DNA from: Fen-671 sp963794745
GTDB lineage: Bacteria; Actinomycetota; Acidimicrobiia; Acidimicrobiales; Palsa-688
NCBI GenBank assembly: GCA_963794745.1
Contig: CAWCEZ010000009.1
Span: 310,001-374,000 of the forward strand
Reading direction: 5' to 3'
DNA length: 64,000 nt
The notes under the pieces were generated by a model. It ran no database searches, was not told where the DNA came from, and worked only from the letters and a program-made list of their open reading frames with translations. The translations under genes and the position numbers were made by a program. Of this stretch, positions 24,906 through 32,681 are shown in pieces (the stretch's first letter is position 1; each line of letters begins with the position of its first letter).

Positions 24906-26624
24906 TCACTCGGCCACCAGTTCGCTTTGCGTGGACAGCTCGCGCAACCGGTTGGCAGCGCTCACGACGGCCTGTAAGGACGCGTCGAGGATGCTCGAGT
25001 CCATCCCGACGCCCCACACCACCCGGCCCGCGGACTCGACCTCCACGTATGCAACGGAGGAAGCTCCGCTCCCCGCCGTCAGCGCATGTTGGTTGTAATC
25101 GAGGACGGCGAGCCCAATACCGAGGTCCGTGAGCCCATTGACCAGGGCGTCGATCGGGCCATTGCCTTTGCCGACCACGCTACGGTGCTCCCCGTCGACG
25201 AGCAGCTGGGCAGTCACCTGAGTGATATGAGCGTCCGTCGCTCGTTCCGTTGCCACCTCGGCGCCCAGCAGCCGCAAAGAGGCGCTTTCGGCCAGGTAGG
25301 TTTTTTCGAAGGCCTCCCAGAGCGCGTCTGGCTTGATCTCTGTGCCGCTCGCTTCGGTTACTGCCTGGACGGCTTTGGAGAACTCGATCTGGAGGCGACG
25401 GGGCAGGTCGAGGCCATGTTCGGTCTCCATGACGTAGGCAACGCCTCCCTTGCCTGACTGGCTGTTGACGCGGATGATCGCCTCGTAGGTCCTGCCGGTG
25501 TGCTTGGGGTCGATGGGCAGGTAGGGGACCTCCCACTTGTCGTACTCTTCGGGCAGAGCGGCGATCCCCTTTTTGATGGCGTCCTGGTGAGAGCCCGAAA
25601 AGGCCGTATAAACGAGGTCGCCGACGTAGGGATGGCGCGGGTGGACGGGCATCCGGTTGGCGTGCTCGGCGACCCTGCGGACAGCCTCGATGTCGTGGAA
25701 GTCGAGCTCCGGGTCTATGCCTTGTGAAAACAGGTTGAGCGCAACGGTGACAAGGTCAAGGTTCCCGGTCCTTTCGCCGTTGCCGAACAACGTCCCCTCG
25801 ACGCGGTCAGCGCCGGCAAGCAGCGCGAGCTCGGCCGCCGCGACCGCGGTGCCCCTGTCATTGTGCGGGTGCACCGACAGCACTATCGCACTGCGCTCGC
25901 GGAACTGGCGGCCGAACCATTCGATGACGTCGGCGAACACGTTGGGCGTGTACATCTCGACGGTGGACGGAAGGTTGACGATGAGCGGCGCCTCGCGGCT
26001 CGGCTCGACGACATCAGCCACTGCTTCGCAAATCTCAACCGCGAAGTCGGGTTCGGTCCCAGTGAAGCTCTCGGGGGAATACTCATAGAGAAGGTGCGTC
26101 CCGGAAACCTTGTGCTCGAGCTCTTTACAAATGCGCGCTGCGTTGGTGGCGATATCGATGATCCCTTGGCGGTCCTGGCGGAACACGACACGCCGCTGCA
26201 ACTCTGAGGTCGAGTTGTAGAAGTGAAGGATCGCTCGTGGGGCGCCTGAGATGGCTTCGAAGGTCCGTTCGATCAGCTCTTGGCGGCACTGCACGAGCAC
26301 CTGGATGGTCACGTCTTCGGGGATCAGGTCTTCTTCAATGATGTGGCGGGCGAAGTCGTAGTCCGGGCCGGAGGCCGACGGGAAGCCGATCTCTATCTCC
26401 TTGATGCCGATCCCCACCAGGGTCTCGAAGAGCGCAAGCTTTCGTGCCGGGTCCATCGGGTCGATCAGGGCCTGGTTGCCGTCGCGCAGGTCGACGCTGC
26501 ACCAGCGCGGCGCTGACCCCAGTTGCTTGGACGGCCACGTGCGGTCCGGGAGCACGAGTGGCACAGTGGCGGCGTACTTCTCGAACGGCATCTTGGAGAT
26601 CGTCAATGGGCGGCGAGTCATCAT
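24906..26624 (-). CDS. leuA: 2-isopropylmalate synthase
   Basis: The product is 572 residues, the length of the actinobacterial LeuA type. N-terminal TIM barrel with WCSVDLRDGNQALIDPM (metal-binding Asp), HPHNDRGTAVAAAE (metal-binding His) and GADRVEGTLFGNGERTGN. C-terminal regulatory domain with VVGKGNGPIDALVNGL, the leucine-binding LeuA dimer fold. It condenses acetyl-CoA with 2-oxoisovalerate, the first committed step to leucine. It starts at ATG-ATG with AAAGG 5 bases upstream. A leader peptide and terminator immediately upstream indicate attenuation by leucine, and the C-terminal domain indicates feedback inhibition as well. Confidence 0.96.
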   Translation of the reverse strand: MMTRRPLTISKMPFEKYAATVPLVLPDRTWPSKQLGSAPRWCSVDLRDGNQALIDPMDPARKLALFETLVGIGIKEIEIGFPSASGPDYDFARHIIEEDLIPEDVTIQVLVQCRQELIERTFEAISGAPRAILHFYNSTSELQRRVVFRQDRQGIIDIATNAARICKELEHKVSGTHLLYEYSPESFTGTEPDFAVEICEAVADVVEPSREAPLIVNLPSTVEMYTPNVFADVIEWFGRQFRERSAIVLSVHPHNDRGTAVAAAELALLAGADRVEGTLFGNGERTGNLDLVTVALNLFSQGIDPELDFHDIEAVRRVAEHANRMPVHPRHPYVGDLVYTAFSGSHQDAIKKGIAALPEEYDKWEVPYLPIDPKHTGRTYEAIIRVNSQSGKGGVAYVMETEHGLDLPRRLQIEFSKAVQAVTEASGTEIKPDALWEAFEKTYLAESASLRLLGAEVATERATDAHITQVTAQLLVDGEHRSVVGKGNGPIDALVNGLTDLGIGLAVLDYNQHALTAGSGASSVAYVEVESAGRVVWGVGMDSSILDASLQAVVSAANRLRELSTQSELVAE

Positions 26625-26647
26625 TGGGCCTTTCTACGACGGGAATG

Positions 26648-26681
26648 AAAAAACCTCCTGGCCAGAAGGCACAGGAGGTTT
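26648..26681 (-). terminator. Attenuator terminator hairpin in the leuA leader
   Basis: Leftward transcript: a 10-bp perfect stem (arms 26651-26660 and 26672-26681, AAACCTCCTG paired with CAGGAGGTTT) with an 11-base loop, directly followed by a T run. This is a textbook intrinsic terminator located 24 bases before the leuA start, where it can only serve to control entry into leuA. Confidence 0.85.
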
Positions 26682-26682
26682 C

Positions 26683-26708
26683 GGCGAACACCGTGTGGGG
26701 TGTTCGCC
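26683..26708 (-). promoter_or_regulatory. Pause/anti-terminator hairpin of the leuA leader
   Basis: A second perfect 10-bp stem (arms 26683-26692 and 26699-26708, GGCGAACACC with GGTGTTCGCC) and a 6-base loop sits between the leader peptide stop and the terminator. The stop codon of the leader peptide touches its first base. It is probably the pause hairpin; the exact antiterminator pairing was not worked out. Confidence 0.7.
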
Positions 26709-26749
26709 TAGGTGAGAAGGAGCAGGCTTACGCGAGCGCTCATTGCCAT
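26708..26749 (-). CDS. leuA leader peptide with four consecutive Leu codons
   Basis: A 13-codon frame reads MAMSARVSLLLLT and stop (TAG at 26708-26710). Four different Leu codons in a row (CTG CTC CTT CTC) come just before the hairpins, the layout of a ribosome-stalling leader for leucine attenuation. Two in-frame ATGs exist (26747-26749 and 26741-26743). The inner one may be used if transcription starts close by. It is too short to be found by ordinary gene calling. Confidence 0.8.
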   Translation of the reverse strand: MAMSARVSLLLLT

Positions 26750-26751
26750 CC

Positions 26752-26781
26752 AGTGTCCACCAAACACTTGGCATCTGTCAA
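26752..26781 (-). promoter_or_regulatory. Putative sigma-70 promoter of the leuA leader transcript
   Basis: The -35 box TTGACA (26776-26781, leftward) is a perfect consensus. Eighteen bases later GACACT (26752-26757) could serve as the -10. A transcript starting 6-7 bases beyond would begin almost at the leader peptide ATG, so the leader may be translated without a ribosome binding site. Confidence 0.45.
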
Positions 26782-27012
26782 GTTATGAGCTACGTTGTCT
26801 TGGCGCTGCTCCCCGGGCCGGTTTTGGGGGCTGCGTGTTTGACCACCAGGACGGCCGGGTACCGCCTTGACAGGCGCTTGTGGAGTACTGTAAAAGAGCA
26901 TTGCTGCGTCCTTCCCCGCATTCTGACTGAAGTTCAGCCCGGCAGGGATCCAAAGACCGGCCGGGGAACGTAATACATTCAGCGTGTGGCGCAAAGCGCA
27001 ACGGAGGTCATC

Positions 27013-27309
27013 TTGGAAACTTCTTGGATGGTGCAGGGACGGTGCCGGGACCTGCCGCCCGAGATTTTTTTCCCGAGCGACGGAGTTGGGGTGGAGGTTG
27101 CTCGTCACTACTGTGCCGAGTGCCCAGTGAAAGAGCCATGCCTGGAGTACGCACTCGAAAATCACATCGAGCATGGTGTGTGGGGTGGCGCCTCGGAGCG
27201 TGAGCGCCGCCGCATCGCCCGGAGCCGCCGCGGGCTGCCAGCCCGCACCTCAGCCACGGGGGCACAGTTGCCAGGGCCTAACCGGCCCGGAGTTTCGGTC
27301 CGCAAGTAG
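27013..27309 (+). CDS. WhiB-family Fe-S transcription regulator (WhiB1/WhiB2-like)
   Basis: The product is about 98 residues. Four cysteines in the WhiB pattern C-x22-C-x2-C-x5-C (about 11, 34, 37, 43) can hold a [4Fe-4S] cluster, followed by the GVWGG turn and a basic region SERERRRIARSRRG for DNA or sigma-factor contacts. WhiB proteins are actinobacteria-specific and bind the housekeeping sigma factor. The start is a TTG at 27013 with GGAGG 5 bases upstream. A longer GTG frame at 26986 lacks a binding site and an ATG lies 15 bases inside. It is divergent from the leuA leader; the shared upstream region is about 230 bases. Confidence 0.9.
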   Translation: METSWMVQGRCRDLPPEIFFPSDGVGVEVARHYCAECPVKEPCLEYALENHIEHGVWGGASERERRRIARSRRGLPARTSATGAQLPGPNRPGVSVRK

Positions 27310-27537
27310 CGTCCCATGCTCGCGGCGCGGGCGCTTGAGCACCGCGAGGTGGGGCCAACGGCCCAACTTCCCCTCTTATCCTCCGTCCGGATAGTGACCA
27401 GCGCGCTGAGGCAAAGGTGCGGGTTTTAGTGAGTGTGACGCCTTGATCGTTTCCTAACGCCGTGAACTCGGCGGGCCCGTGTCCTCAGCGGATTGCGTCC
27501 CCTCTCGTACCACCACCTCAATAGGGGGGCCGGCCGT

Positions 27538-27607
27538 GTCAGCTTTGAGGCGTCAGCTTTGAGGCGTCAGCTTTGAAGCGTCAGCTTTGAGGCGTCAGCT
27601 TTGAGGG
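27538..27607. repeat. Tandem 14-bp repeat at the 3' end of tatA (five units)
   Basis: Five copies of GTCAGCTTTGAGGC, or a version with one or two changes, start at 27538, 27552, 27566, 27580 and 27594. The last copy carries the tatA stop codon. Read in the tatA direction the units are in no constant frame (14 bases), so each copy offers stops. The preceding 200 bases between whiB and the repeat show no gene. Confidence 0.85.
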
Positions 27608-27951
27608 CTGTCGGCGCCGCGTCCAGATCTCGCACGAGCTTCCCGGTCCGCTAGCAAAGCATCCAGCTCTGACCGGGTCAGCGTTACGTGATCATCGGTT
27701 TGAGCAGCCGAAACACTTCCTGATGGAAGGGCCGGGGGCACTGCCGGTGACGCAGGTGGCGACGAAGTAACCGTCGAGCCGATGTTGCTCGTAGACGCGA
27801 GAGGCGACGAGGTGGCCTCTTCGTGAGCCTTCTTGAACTCCTTCATGGCCTCGCCGGCATTGCGAGCCAACTTGGGCAGCTGACTGCCGCCGAAGAGGAT
27901 GATGACGGCGATAAGGATGTAAGGCCAGTCACCCGTGATATTTGCAAGCAT
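27595..27951 (-). CDS. tatA: Twin-arginine translocase subunit TatA/E
   Basis: The product is 118 residues. N-terminal transmembrane helix with WPYILIAVIILFGGSQLPKLARNAGEAMKEFKKA, the full TatA signature: hydrophobic helix, FG hinge, amphipathic helix. A Ser/Pro/Thr-rich tail follows. TatA forms the pore that exports folded proteins with twin-arginine signals. tatB and tatC are not in the window. The ATG has AGGAGG 6 bases upstream. It is divergent from the formiminotransferase-like gene. Its stop lies in a tandem repeat. Confidence 0.95.
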   Translation of the reverse strand: MLANITGDWPYILIAVIILFGGSQLPKLARNAGEAMKEFKKAHEEATSSPLASTSNIGSTVTSSPPASPAVPPALPSGSVSAAQTDDHVTLTRSELDALLADREARARSGRGADSPQS

Positions 27952-28061
27952 TACGCACCTCCTGGCGAGCTGGCCGGTCCTTCCCCAATGCTAGTGCTTG
28001 GGCGAAGGACTTTGCAGGGCGGCCAACCTTCTATACCGACTATACGGAGGTGAGGGCAGAC

Positions 28062-28907
28062 TTGGTTGACGTGAATAGCGACGAGCCATTGCTCGAGTGT
28101 GTTGTCAACGTGAGCGAGGGCTGCGACTTGGCCGGCGTGGCGGCCCTGTCGGCGGCCGCCGGGAGCTGCCTTTTGGACCTCCACAGCGACTGCGCTCACC
28201 ACCGCTCGGTGTTCACTCTGGCAGGCGGGCAAGGCGCGGTGATGAGCGCTGCCCGGGATCTCGCGCGGGCGGCCGTAATGCTGCTTGACCTGCGCAACCA
28301 TGTCGGCGCGCACCCCCGGTTCGGGGTGCTTGACGTGGTCCCTTGGGTAGCTCTCGAGGGCTGGCCCGTCAGGGACGCAGAAGGGGCCGGTGCACAACGG
28401 GGCATCAAGGCTCGCGACGACTTCGCGCGGTGGGCGGCTAGCGAGCTGGGCTTGCCGGCGTTCCTATATGGCCCGGGTCGCACCTTGCCGGAGGTCCGCA
28501 GGCAGGCCTGGGGCACCTTGCTACCCGATTTCGGGCCCCCTGAGCCGCACCCTACGGCGGGCTCGGTAGCTGTGGGTGCCCGGGGCCTGATGGTGGCTTA
28601 CAACCTCTGGCTGGTGGAGGGGGACCTCGCCAAGGCCAGGGCCATTGCAACGGCGCTGCGCTCGGCGGAGGTGCGAGCCTTGGCCTTCAGCCTGGGTGAC
28701 CGGGTGCAAGTGTCGTGCAACCTTGTCCGGCCGCTCGTTGTCGGCCCAGCCCAGGTATGGGACTCGGTCACGAGCATGGCGCCGGTCGCGGCCGCCGAGC
28801 TGGTTGGGCTCGTACCTCAGGCCGTCCTGGCCGCGACCCCCAAGTCGCGTTGGGAACAACTTGACCTGGCTGTGGAGCGGACCATCGAGGAGCGGCTCAA
28901 AATATAA
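28062..28907 (+). CDS. Glutamate formiminotransferase-like protein (FTCD N-terminal domain family)
   Basis: The product is about 281 residues. Family features: LLECVVNVSEGCD at the N-terminus, DCAHHRSVFTLAG, and the active-site His region NHVGAHPRFGVLDVVPW. KRG-like and VSCNLV segments follow. The family transfers a formimino or formyl group between glutamate and tetrahydrofolate, in histidine breakdown or one-carbon metabolism. No hut genes are near. The start is ambiguous: a TTG at 28062 is preceded by GGAGG 11 bases upstream, and a GTG at 28071 is an alternative. A longer frame overlaps the tatA start. Confidence 0.88.
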   Translation: MVDVNSDEPLLECVVNVSEGCDLAGVAALSAAAGSCLLDLHSDCAHHRSVFTLAGGQGAVMSAARDLARAAVMLLDLRNHVGAHPRFGVLDVVPWVALEGWPVRDAEGAGAQRGIKARDDFARWAASELGLPAFLYGPGRTLPEVRRQAWGTLLPDFGPPEPHPTAGSVAVGARGLMVAYNLWLVEGDLAKARAIATALRSAEVRALAFSLGDRVQVSCNLVRPLVVGPAQVWDSVTSMAPVAAAELVGLVPQAVLAATPKSRWEQLDLAVERTIEERLKI

Positions 28908-28951
28908 CGGCGAGGCACGCCCGAGCCTTTGGGCCAAGGCCTGCCTCGCCG
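28908..28951. terminator. Bidirectional hairpin between convergent genes
   Basis: A perfect 10-bp inverted repeat (CGGCGAGGCA at 28908-28917 with TGCCTCGCCG at 28942-28951) encloses a smaller stem GCCTT/AAGGC. It starts directly after the formiminotransferase-like stop and lies 22 bases from the whiB stop, so it can terminate both. There is no T run. Confidence 0.65.
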
Positions 28952-28973
28952 GGGGAAGTTGCTTGCGCGGGCG

Positions 28974-29288
28974 CTAGGAAGCTTTGCTGACCCGGTACGG
29001 TGCCCCGTTGCGGCGACGACGGAGCCGACGACGCTCCCTTTCGGAGAGGCCACCCCAAATCCCGAACTTCTCGCCGTTGCGGAGCGCGTACTGAAGGCAG
29101 TCCTCGCGGACGACACAGCCCCGGCAGACCTCCTTGGCTTCCCGGGTTGACCCGCCTCTCTCGGGGAAGAAGAGGTCCGGGTCGACGCCCAAGCAGTTAG
29201 CGGACCGCTGCCATGTCGGCACTTCGCTGTCCCAGCGGAACCCGGTCAGATCGGCCGGTAAGTGCAAAAAGCGCACGATGTCAGTCAC
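28974..29288 (-). CDS. WhiB-family Fe-S transcription regulator (WhiB2/WhmD-like)
   Basis: The product is about 104 residues. Cysteines at about 32, 55, 58 and 64 follow the WhiB spacing. RGGSTREAKEVCRGC and GIWGGLSERERRRLRRRR are close to the WhiB2/WhmD type, which controls septation and division in mycobacteria and streptomycetes. The GTG start at 29288 has GGGAG 6 bases upstream. An ATG 14 codons further out (29328-29330) is possible but has a poorer binding site. Confidence 0.92.
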   Translation of the reverse strand: MTDIVRFLHLPADLTGFRWDSEVPTWQRSANCLGVDPDLFFPERGGSTREAKEVCRGCVVREDCLQYALRNGEKFGIWGGLSERERRRLRRRRNGAPYRVSKAS

Positions 29289-29495
29289 CGGCGGCTCCCA
29301 TCGGTCGTGTGTCGTCTTAGGTAACGTCATTTCGAGTGCACCCAGGCTTCACCCGGGTAGCACTGATGTAGTTACGTCAGCGCGTAACTACATTCCTGTT
29401 ATCTTGACGCATCGCGCGCAACAACGCAAGGGGTGTTTTTTGGGGGGCCCCGTGAGGCCACGGTCCTTAGCTGATTTGGAAGAAGGTTGGAGCGC

Positions 29496-31205
29496 TCAGG
29501 CCGGCCGGCGTCGGCGCTGCAGCGAAGTCCTCTTCGTCTCGAGAAAGTCCAACAGCACGTAGTCCCCGAGGGTGCTCGGTGTGGTGTAAAACGCCTTGCC
29601 GCGGTTGAGGCGGGTCATCTGCTCTATGAAATGCCGCAAATGCCCGGTGGCGTCGAGAGCGAAGGTGTTTATCCGGATGCTGTTGCGGGTGCAGCGGGCC
29701 ACCTCGACAAGTGTGGCATCGACGGTCTCCTGCGTGGGCGGGTAGCCGAAAACCGGCTCCGCTGCCCCGACAGGCCAGTGAGCGGTGGGCTCGCCGTCGG
29801 TCACCATGATCACCTGTTTGGTACCTCTCTGGTGCGCAAGCAGTTTCTGGGCAACGACGAGGCCATGCTGGATGTTGGTCCCCCAGTCGTAGTCCCACGA
29901 GACTTCCGGCAGTTCGCGGAACGGTATTTCGCGCGCGGCACGAGCGAAGCCGACGATGCCGAGGTAGTCCGACGGGAACCTGCCCGATATCAGTGCGTGC
30001 AGGGCCATCGTCATTTTCTTTGCTGCGACGAAATTGCCCCTCATCGGCATCGAAAGTGACAGGTCGAGCATGATCACGGTGGCTGAGCGAGATAGGGCCT
30101 CAGTGCGCTCGACCTCAAAGTCTGCGGGCGTGAGGGCCACGGGCGTGCCCGGCCCGCTCCTTGCGAGAGCATTGCGCACGGTCCGCTCGATCGAGAGGTT
30201 GAACGCGTCCCCCCACTCGTAGGGCTTTGTTTCCCCGGCCCGTTCGTGGCCCGTACCGGGTTGGCCAATCGGGTGCTGGCCGGAGCGGTACCGCTCGAGC
30301 TTGGTGAACAGGTCAGAAAGGGCCTGGTCCCCCAGGCGGCGCAAACCACGCGGTGTGAGGCGGAGCCGCCCCTCCTTTTGTTCCACGAAACCGGAGTCGC
30401 GGAGCCGCCGTGCGACCTGGCCGAGAGCCTCAAGCGAGCGTGCGTCCTGCTCGCCTAGTAGCTCACGGGCTCGGTCGATGTCGACCTCAGCCAGCGCGCC
30501 AGGGCTGGGTGCACCAGCCAGGAGCTGCTCGAGGTCGCTCAAGTCGGACATTTGGCTGATGAGGGCGCCGGCCGGTTCGAGTGAGAGGGGCATGCCGAGG
30601 AACGAGTTCCCGGCCGAAGCGCTTGCGAGATGGGCGGCCAGTGCTTCGAGCTCCATCTGCAGCTCGAGGTCGCCTTCGAGGAGCGCCTCGGAGAGCTCCA
30701 TCAGCTTGGCCCTTTGCTCGGGGGTCAAGGACTCGAGCAGTTCCCTCGCGGCCGCAACCTGGCGAGCCATGTTCTCCAACAGCTGGTCCAAGTTGGAAGG
30801 GTTGCCGGGAACGAGATCCCCGAAGCGCTCCATGAACCTTTCGAAGTCAGCCTGGACATCCTCGCCGTCGCGCCGGCGCTCAACGAGCCGGTTCAGCTCC
30901 GAGAGCATCTCTCTGGCGCGTTGAAGGGCCTCCGGCGAGGCGTTGGACATGGCCGTTTGCAGCTCCGAGAAGGCTTCACGAGCCAGTTGCGCCCGTCTTT
31001 GGCGCACCCTGTCCAACAGCTCGCGCAAGCCAGCGACGTCCCTTCCGGAGCTGTCCATGAAGCCTTGTTGCATCAGCCGGCGAAGAGCCTGGTCAGGGTC
31101 GCCGTGCTCGGTCAGGTCGTCCATGAGACGGCGAAGGACGTCGTCGCCGCTCAGGTCGCCGATTTCCTGGGTACCGTCCCAGCGTGAATACCTCGCTCCT
31201 GGCAT
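29496..31205 (-). CDS. von Willebrand factor A-domain protein (CoxE/ChlD-like)
   Basis: The product is about 569 residues. A long helical N-terminal region (about 20-300) contains repeated Leu/Glu/Arg heptad-like segments. A C-terminal vWA domain (about 375-565) has the MIDAS motif DLSLS (381-385), then GTNIQHGL and VTDGEP. It sits next to a MoxR/ChlI-type AAA+ ATPase transcribed first in the same operon. Such pairs act as chaperone-like ATPase machines that insert metals or remodel protein complexes. The start is an ATG at 31203-31205. The partner client is not identifiable. Confidence 0.88.
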   Translation of the reverse strand: MPGARYSRWDGTQEIGDLSGDDVLRRLMDDLTEHGDPDQALRRLMQQGFMDSSGRDVAGLRELLDRVRQRRAQLAREAFSELQTAMSNASPEALQRAREMLSELNRLVERRRDGEDVQADFERFMERFGDLVPGNPSNLDQLLENMARQVAAARELLESLTPEQRAKLMELSEALLEGDLELQMELEALAAHLASASAGNSFLGMPLSLEPAGALISQMSDLSDLEQLLAGAPSPGALAEVDIDRARELLGEQDARSLEALGQVARRLRDSGFVEQKEGRLRLTPRGLRRLGDQALSDLFTKLERYRSGQHPIGQPGTGHERAGETKPYEWGDAFNLSIERTVRNALARSGPGTPVALTPADFEVERTEALSRSATVIMLDLSLSMPMRGNFVAAKKMTMALHALISGRFPSDYLGIVGFARAAREIPFRELPEVSWDYDWGTNIQHGLVVAQKLLAHQRGTKQVIMVTDGEPTAHWPVGAAEPVFGYPPTQETVDATLVEVARCTRNSIRINTFALDATGHLRHFIEQMTRLNRGKAFYTTPSTLGDYVLLDFLETKRTSLQRRRRPA

Positions 31206-31231
31206 GACTAGCTAGCGCCTCGGCTGCAGGT

Positions 31232-32650
31232 TCATGAGCGTCTGGCCTGGTAGCTAGCGCCACGCGCCGTCGGGTGCTTGTTGAGCCGCTTGGCGAGATG
31301 GAGGCCCTCGAGGAGGAGTTCGGTAGCGGCAGCCAGAGCTGCTGCACTTTCCGAGCCTGCGAGCTTGCCGGCTGGCGCCCGCAGCCCTGGGTGGAGCGCC
31401 AGTGCCTCGACGTACGAGGACGAAGGCACCTCGTCACCGACTTCAATGGCTGAGCCGTCGTCGAGCTCGGAAACGGCTTTGGTGAGCTCGGACTGTTCGA
31501 CATTGGACCTGAAGACGCCGAGCACTGCCTGGCGGGTGAGGCGGGAAACGAGGTCTTCCTCGTTCGCCTCGTCCAGGGAGTCCAGCTCCACTTTTCCGGC
31601 AGTAGACGATACGAGGGCGGCCAGGTCGCTGACACGCGGGACGGCTTGCTTTTCGCCCAGCCGCAGCGCACGTCTCAATGCCGCCGCCACCAAGGTCTCG
31701 TAGTTGGCAACCCCGAGCCGGACAGATACCCCGGACCGCTGGTTGACCTGGGGGCTTTGCCGCGCCAGCTGCGAAATGCTCGCGATGACCTCGGCCATGT
31801 AAGCGGGCACCTCCACCTCGACGTCGTCGAGGGCCACAGGGTTGGCCTCCTGCACGATGACAGTCACCTCGGTAGCGGTATCGAGGGGGTAATGGGTCCG
31901 GATCTGCGCCCCGAAGCGGTCCTTGAGTGGGGTGATGATCCGCCCTCGGCTCGTGTAGTCCTCCGGGTTGGCGGAGGCGACGAGCATGACGTCGAGCGGT
32001 AGCCGGATCTTGTAGCCGCGGACCTGGACGTCGCGCTCCTCGAGGACGTTGAGCAAGCCGACCTGGATCCGCTCGGCCAGGTCCGGGAGCTCGTTGATGG
32101 CGAAGATCCCACGGTTTGTCCTAGGTACCAACCCGTAGTGAAGCGTGAGCTCGTCGGACAGGTAACGGCCCTCTGCGACCTTTACGGGGTCGACTTCGCC
32201 GATCAGGTCGGCGATCGAGGTATCGGGCGTTGCGAGCTTTTCGCCGAAACGTTGCTCCCGGCCAACCCATTCGACCGGGCAGTTGTCACCCTTGGCGGCG
32301 ACCAGTTCCCGGGCGTAACGCGAGATCGGGTGGTAGGGGTCGTCCAGGATCTCCGAGCCGGCGACTATCGGCAACTGTTCGTCCAGTAACTCGACGAGGC
32401 TGCGCATGAGCCGCGTCTTGGCCTGGCCCCGTTCGCCGAGGAAAATGATGTCGTGCCCGGCGATGAGGGCGTTCTCGAGAGCCGGCAGTACGGTGCCTTC
32501 GTAGCCGACAAGGCCCTCGACGACGGGCTGGCGTGCCGCGATGCGCCGGGCAGCATTGGCTCGGACCTCCTGCTTGACCGGGCGTGAGCGCCATCCGGAG
32601 GCGCGAAGTTCCATCAAGGTCGAGGGTCGTGCGGGCGTAGGCGCTGTCAT
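31232..32650 (-). CDS. Magnesium chelatase ChlI/MoxR-like AAA+ ATPase
   Basis: The product is about 472 residues. Walker A appears as GERGQAKT (72-79). The Walker-B-like segment GIFAINELP (181-189) has Asn at the usual Asp position but keeps Glu. A sensor-1 region ASANPEDYTSRGRIITPLKDRFG follows, then an arginine-rich lid. The Asn in Walker B seems to be usual in this actinobacterial subgroup, from memory. It is followed by the vWA gene after 26 bases. The start is an ATG at 32648-32650. The longer upstream frame overlaps the divergent GH2 gene and was rejected. Mg-chelatase function in chlorophyll synthesis is very unlikely in this context. Confidence 0.9.
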   Translation of the reverse strand: MTAPTPARPSTLMELRASGWRSRPVKQEVRANAARRIAARQPVVEGLVGYEGTVLPALENALIAGHDIIFLGERGQAKTRLMRSLVELLDEQLPIVAGSEILDDPYHPISRYARELVAAKGDNCPVEWVGREQRFGEKLATPDTSIADLIGEVDPVKVAEGRYLSDELTLHYGLVPRTNRGIFAINELPDLAERIQVGLLNVLEERDVQVRGYKIRLPLDVMLVASANPEDYTSRGRIITPLKDRFGAQIRTHYPLDTATEVTVIVQEANPVALDDVEVEVPAYMAEVIASISQLARQSPQVNQRSGVSVRLGVANYETLVAAALRRALRLGEKQAVPRVSDLAALVSSTAGKVELDSLDEANEEDLVSRLTRQAVLGVFRSNVEQSELTKAVSELDDGSAIEVGDEVPSSSYVEALALHPGLRAPAGKLAGSESAAALAAATELLLEGLHLAKRLNKHPTARGASYQARRS

Positions 32651-32681
32651 TGTCAAACCGTACCGGTGCAAGCACGCTACT

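Noticed and set aside
27538..27607. CRISPR array
   Set aside because: Units are 14 bases and directly adjacent with no spacers, and no cas gene is near.
31232..32650. True magnesium chelatase for chlorophyll synthesis
   Set aside because: There are no other bacteriochlorophyll genes, and the protein belongs to the general MoxR/ChlI-vWA pairs.
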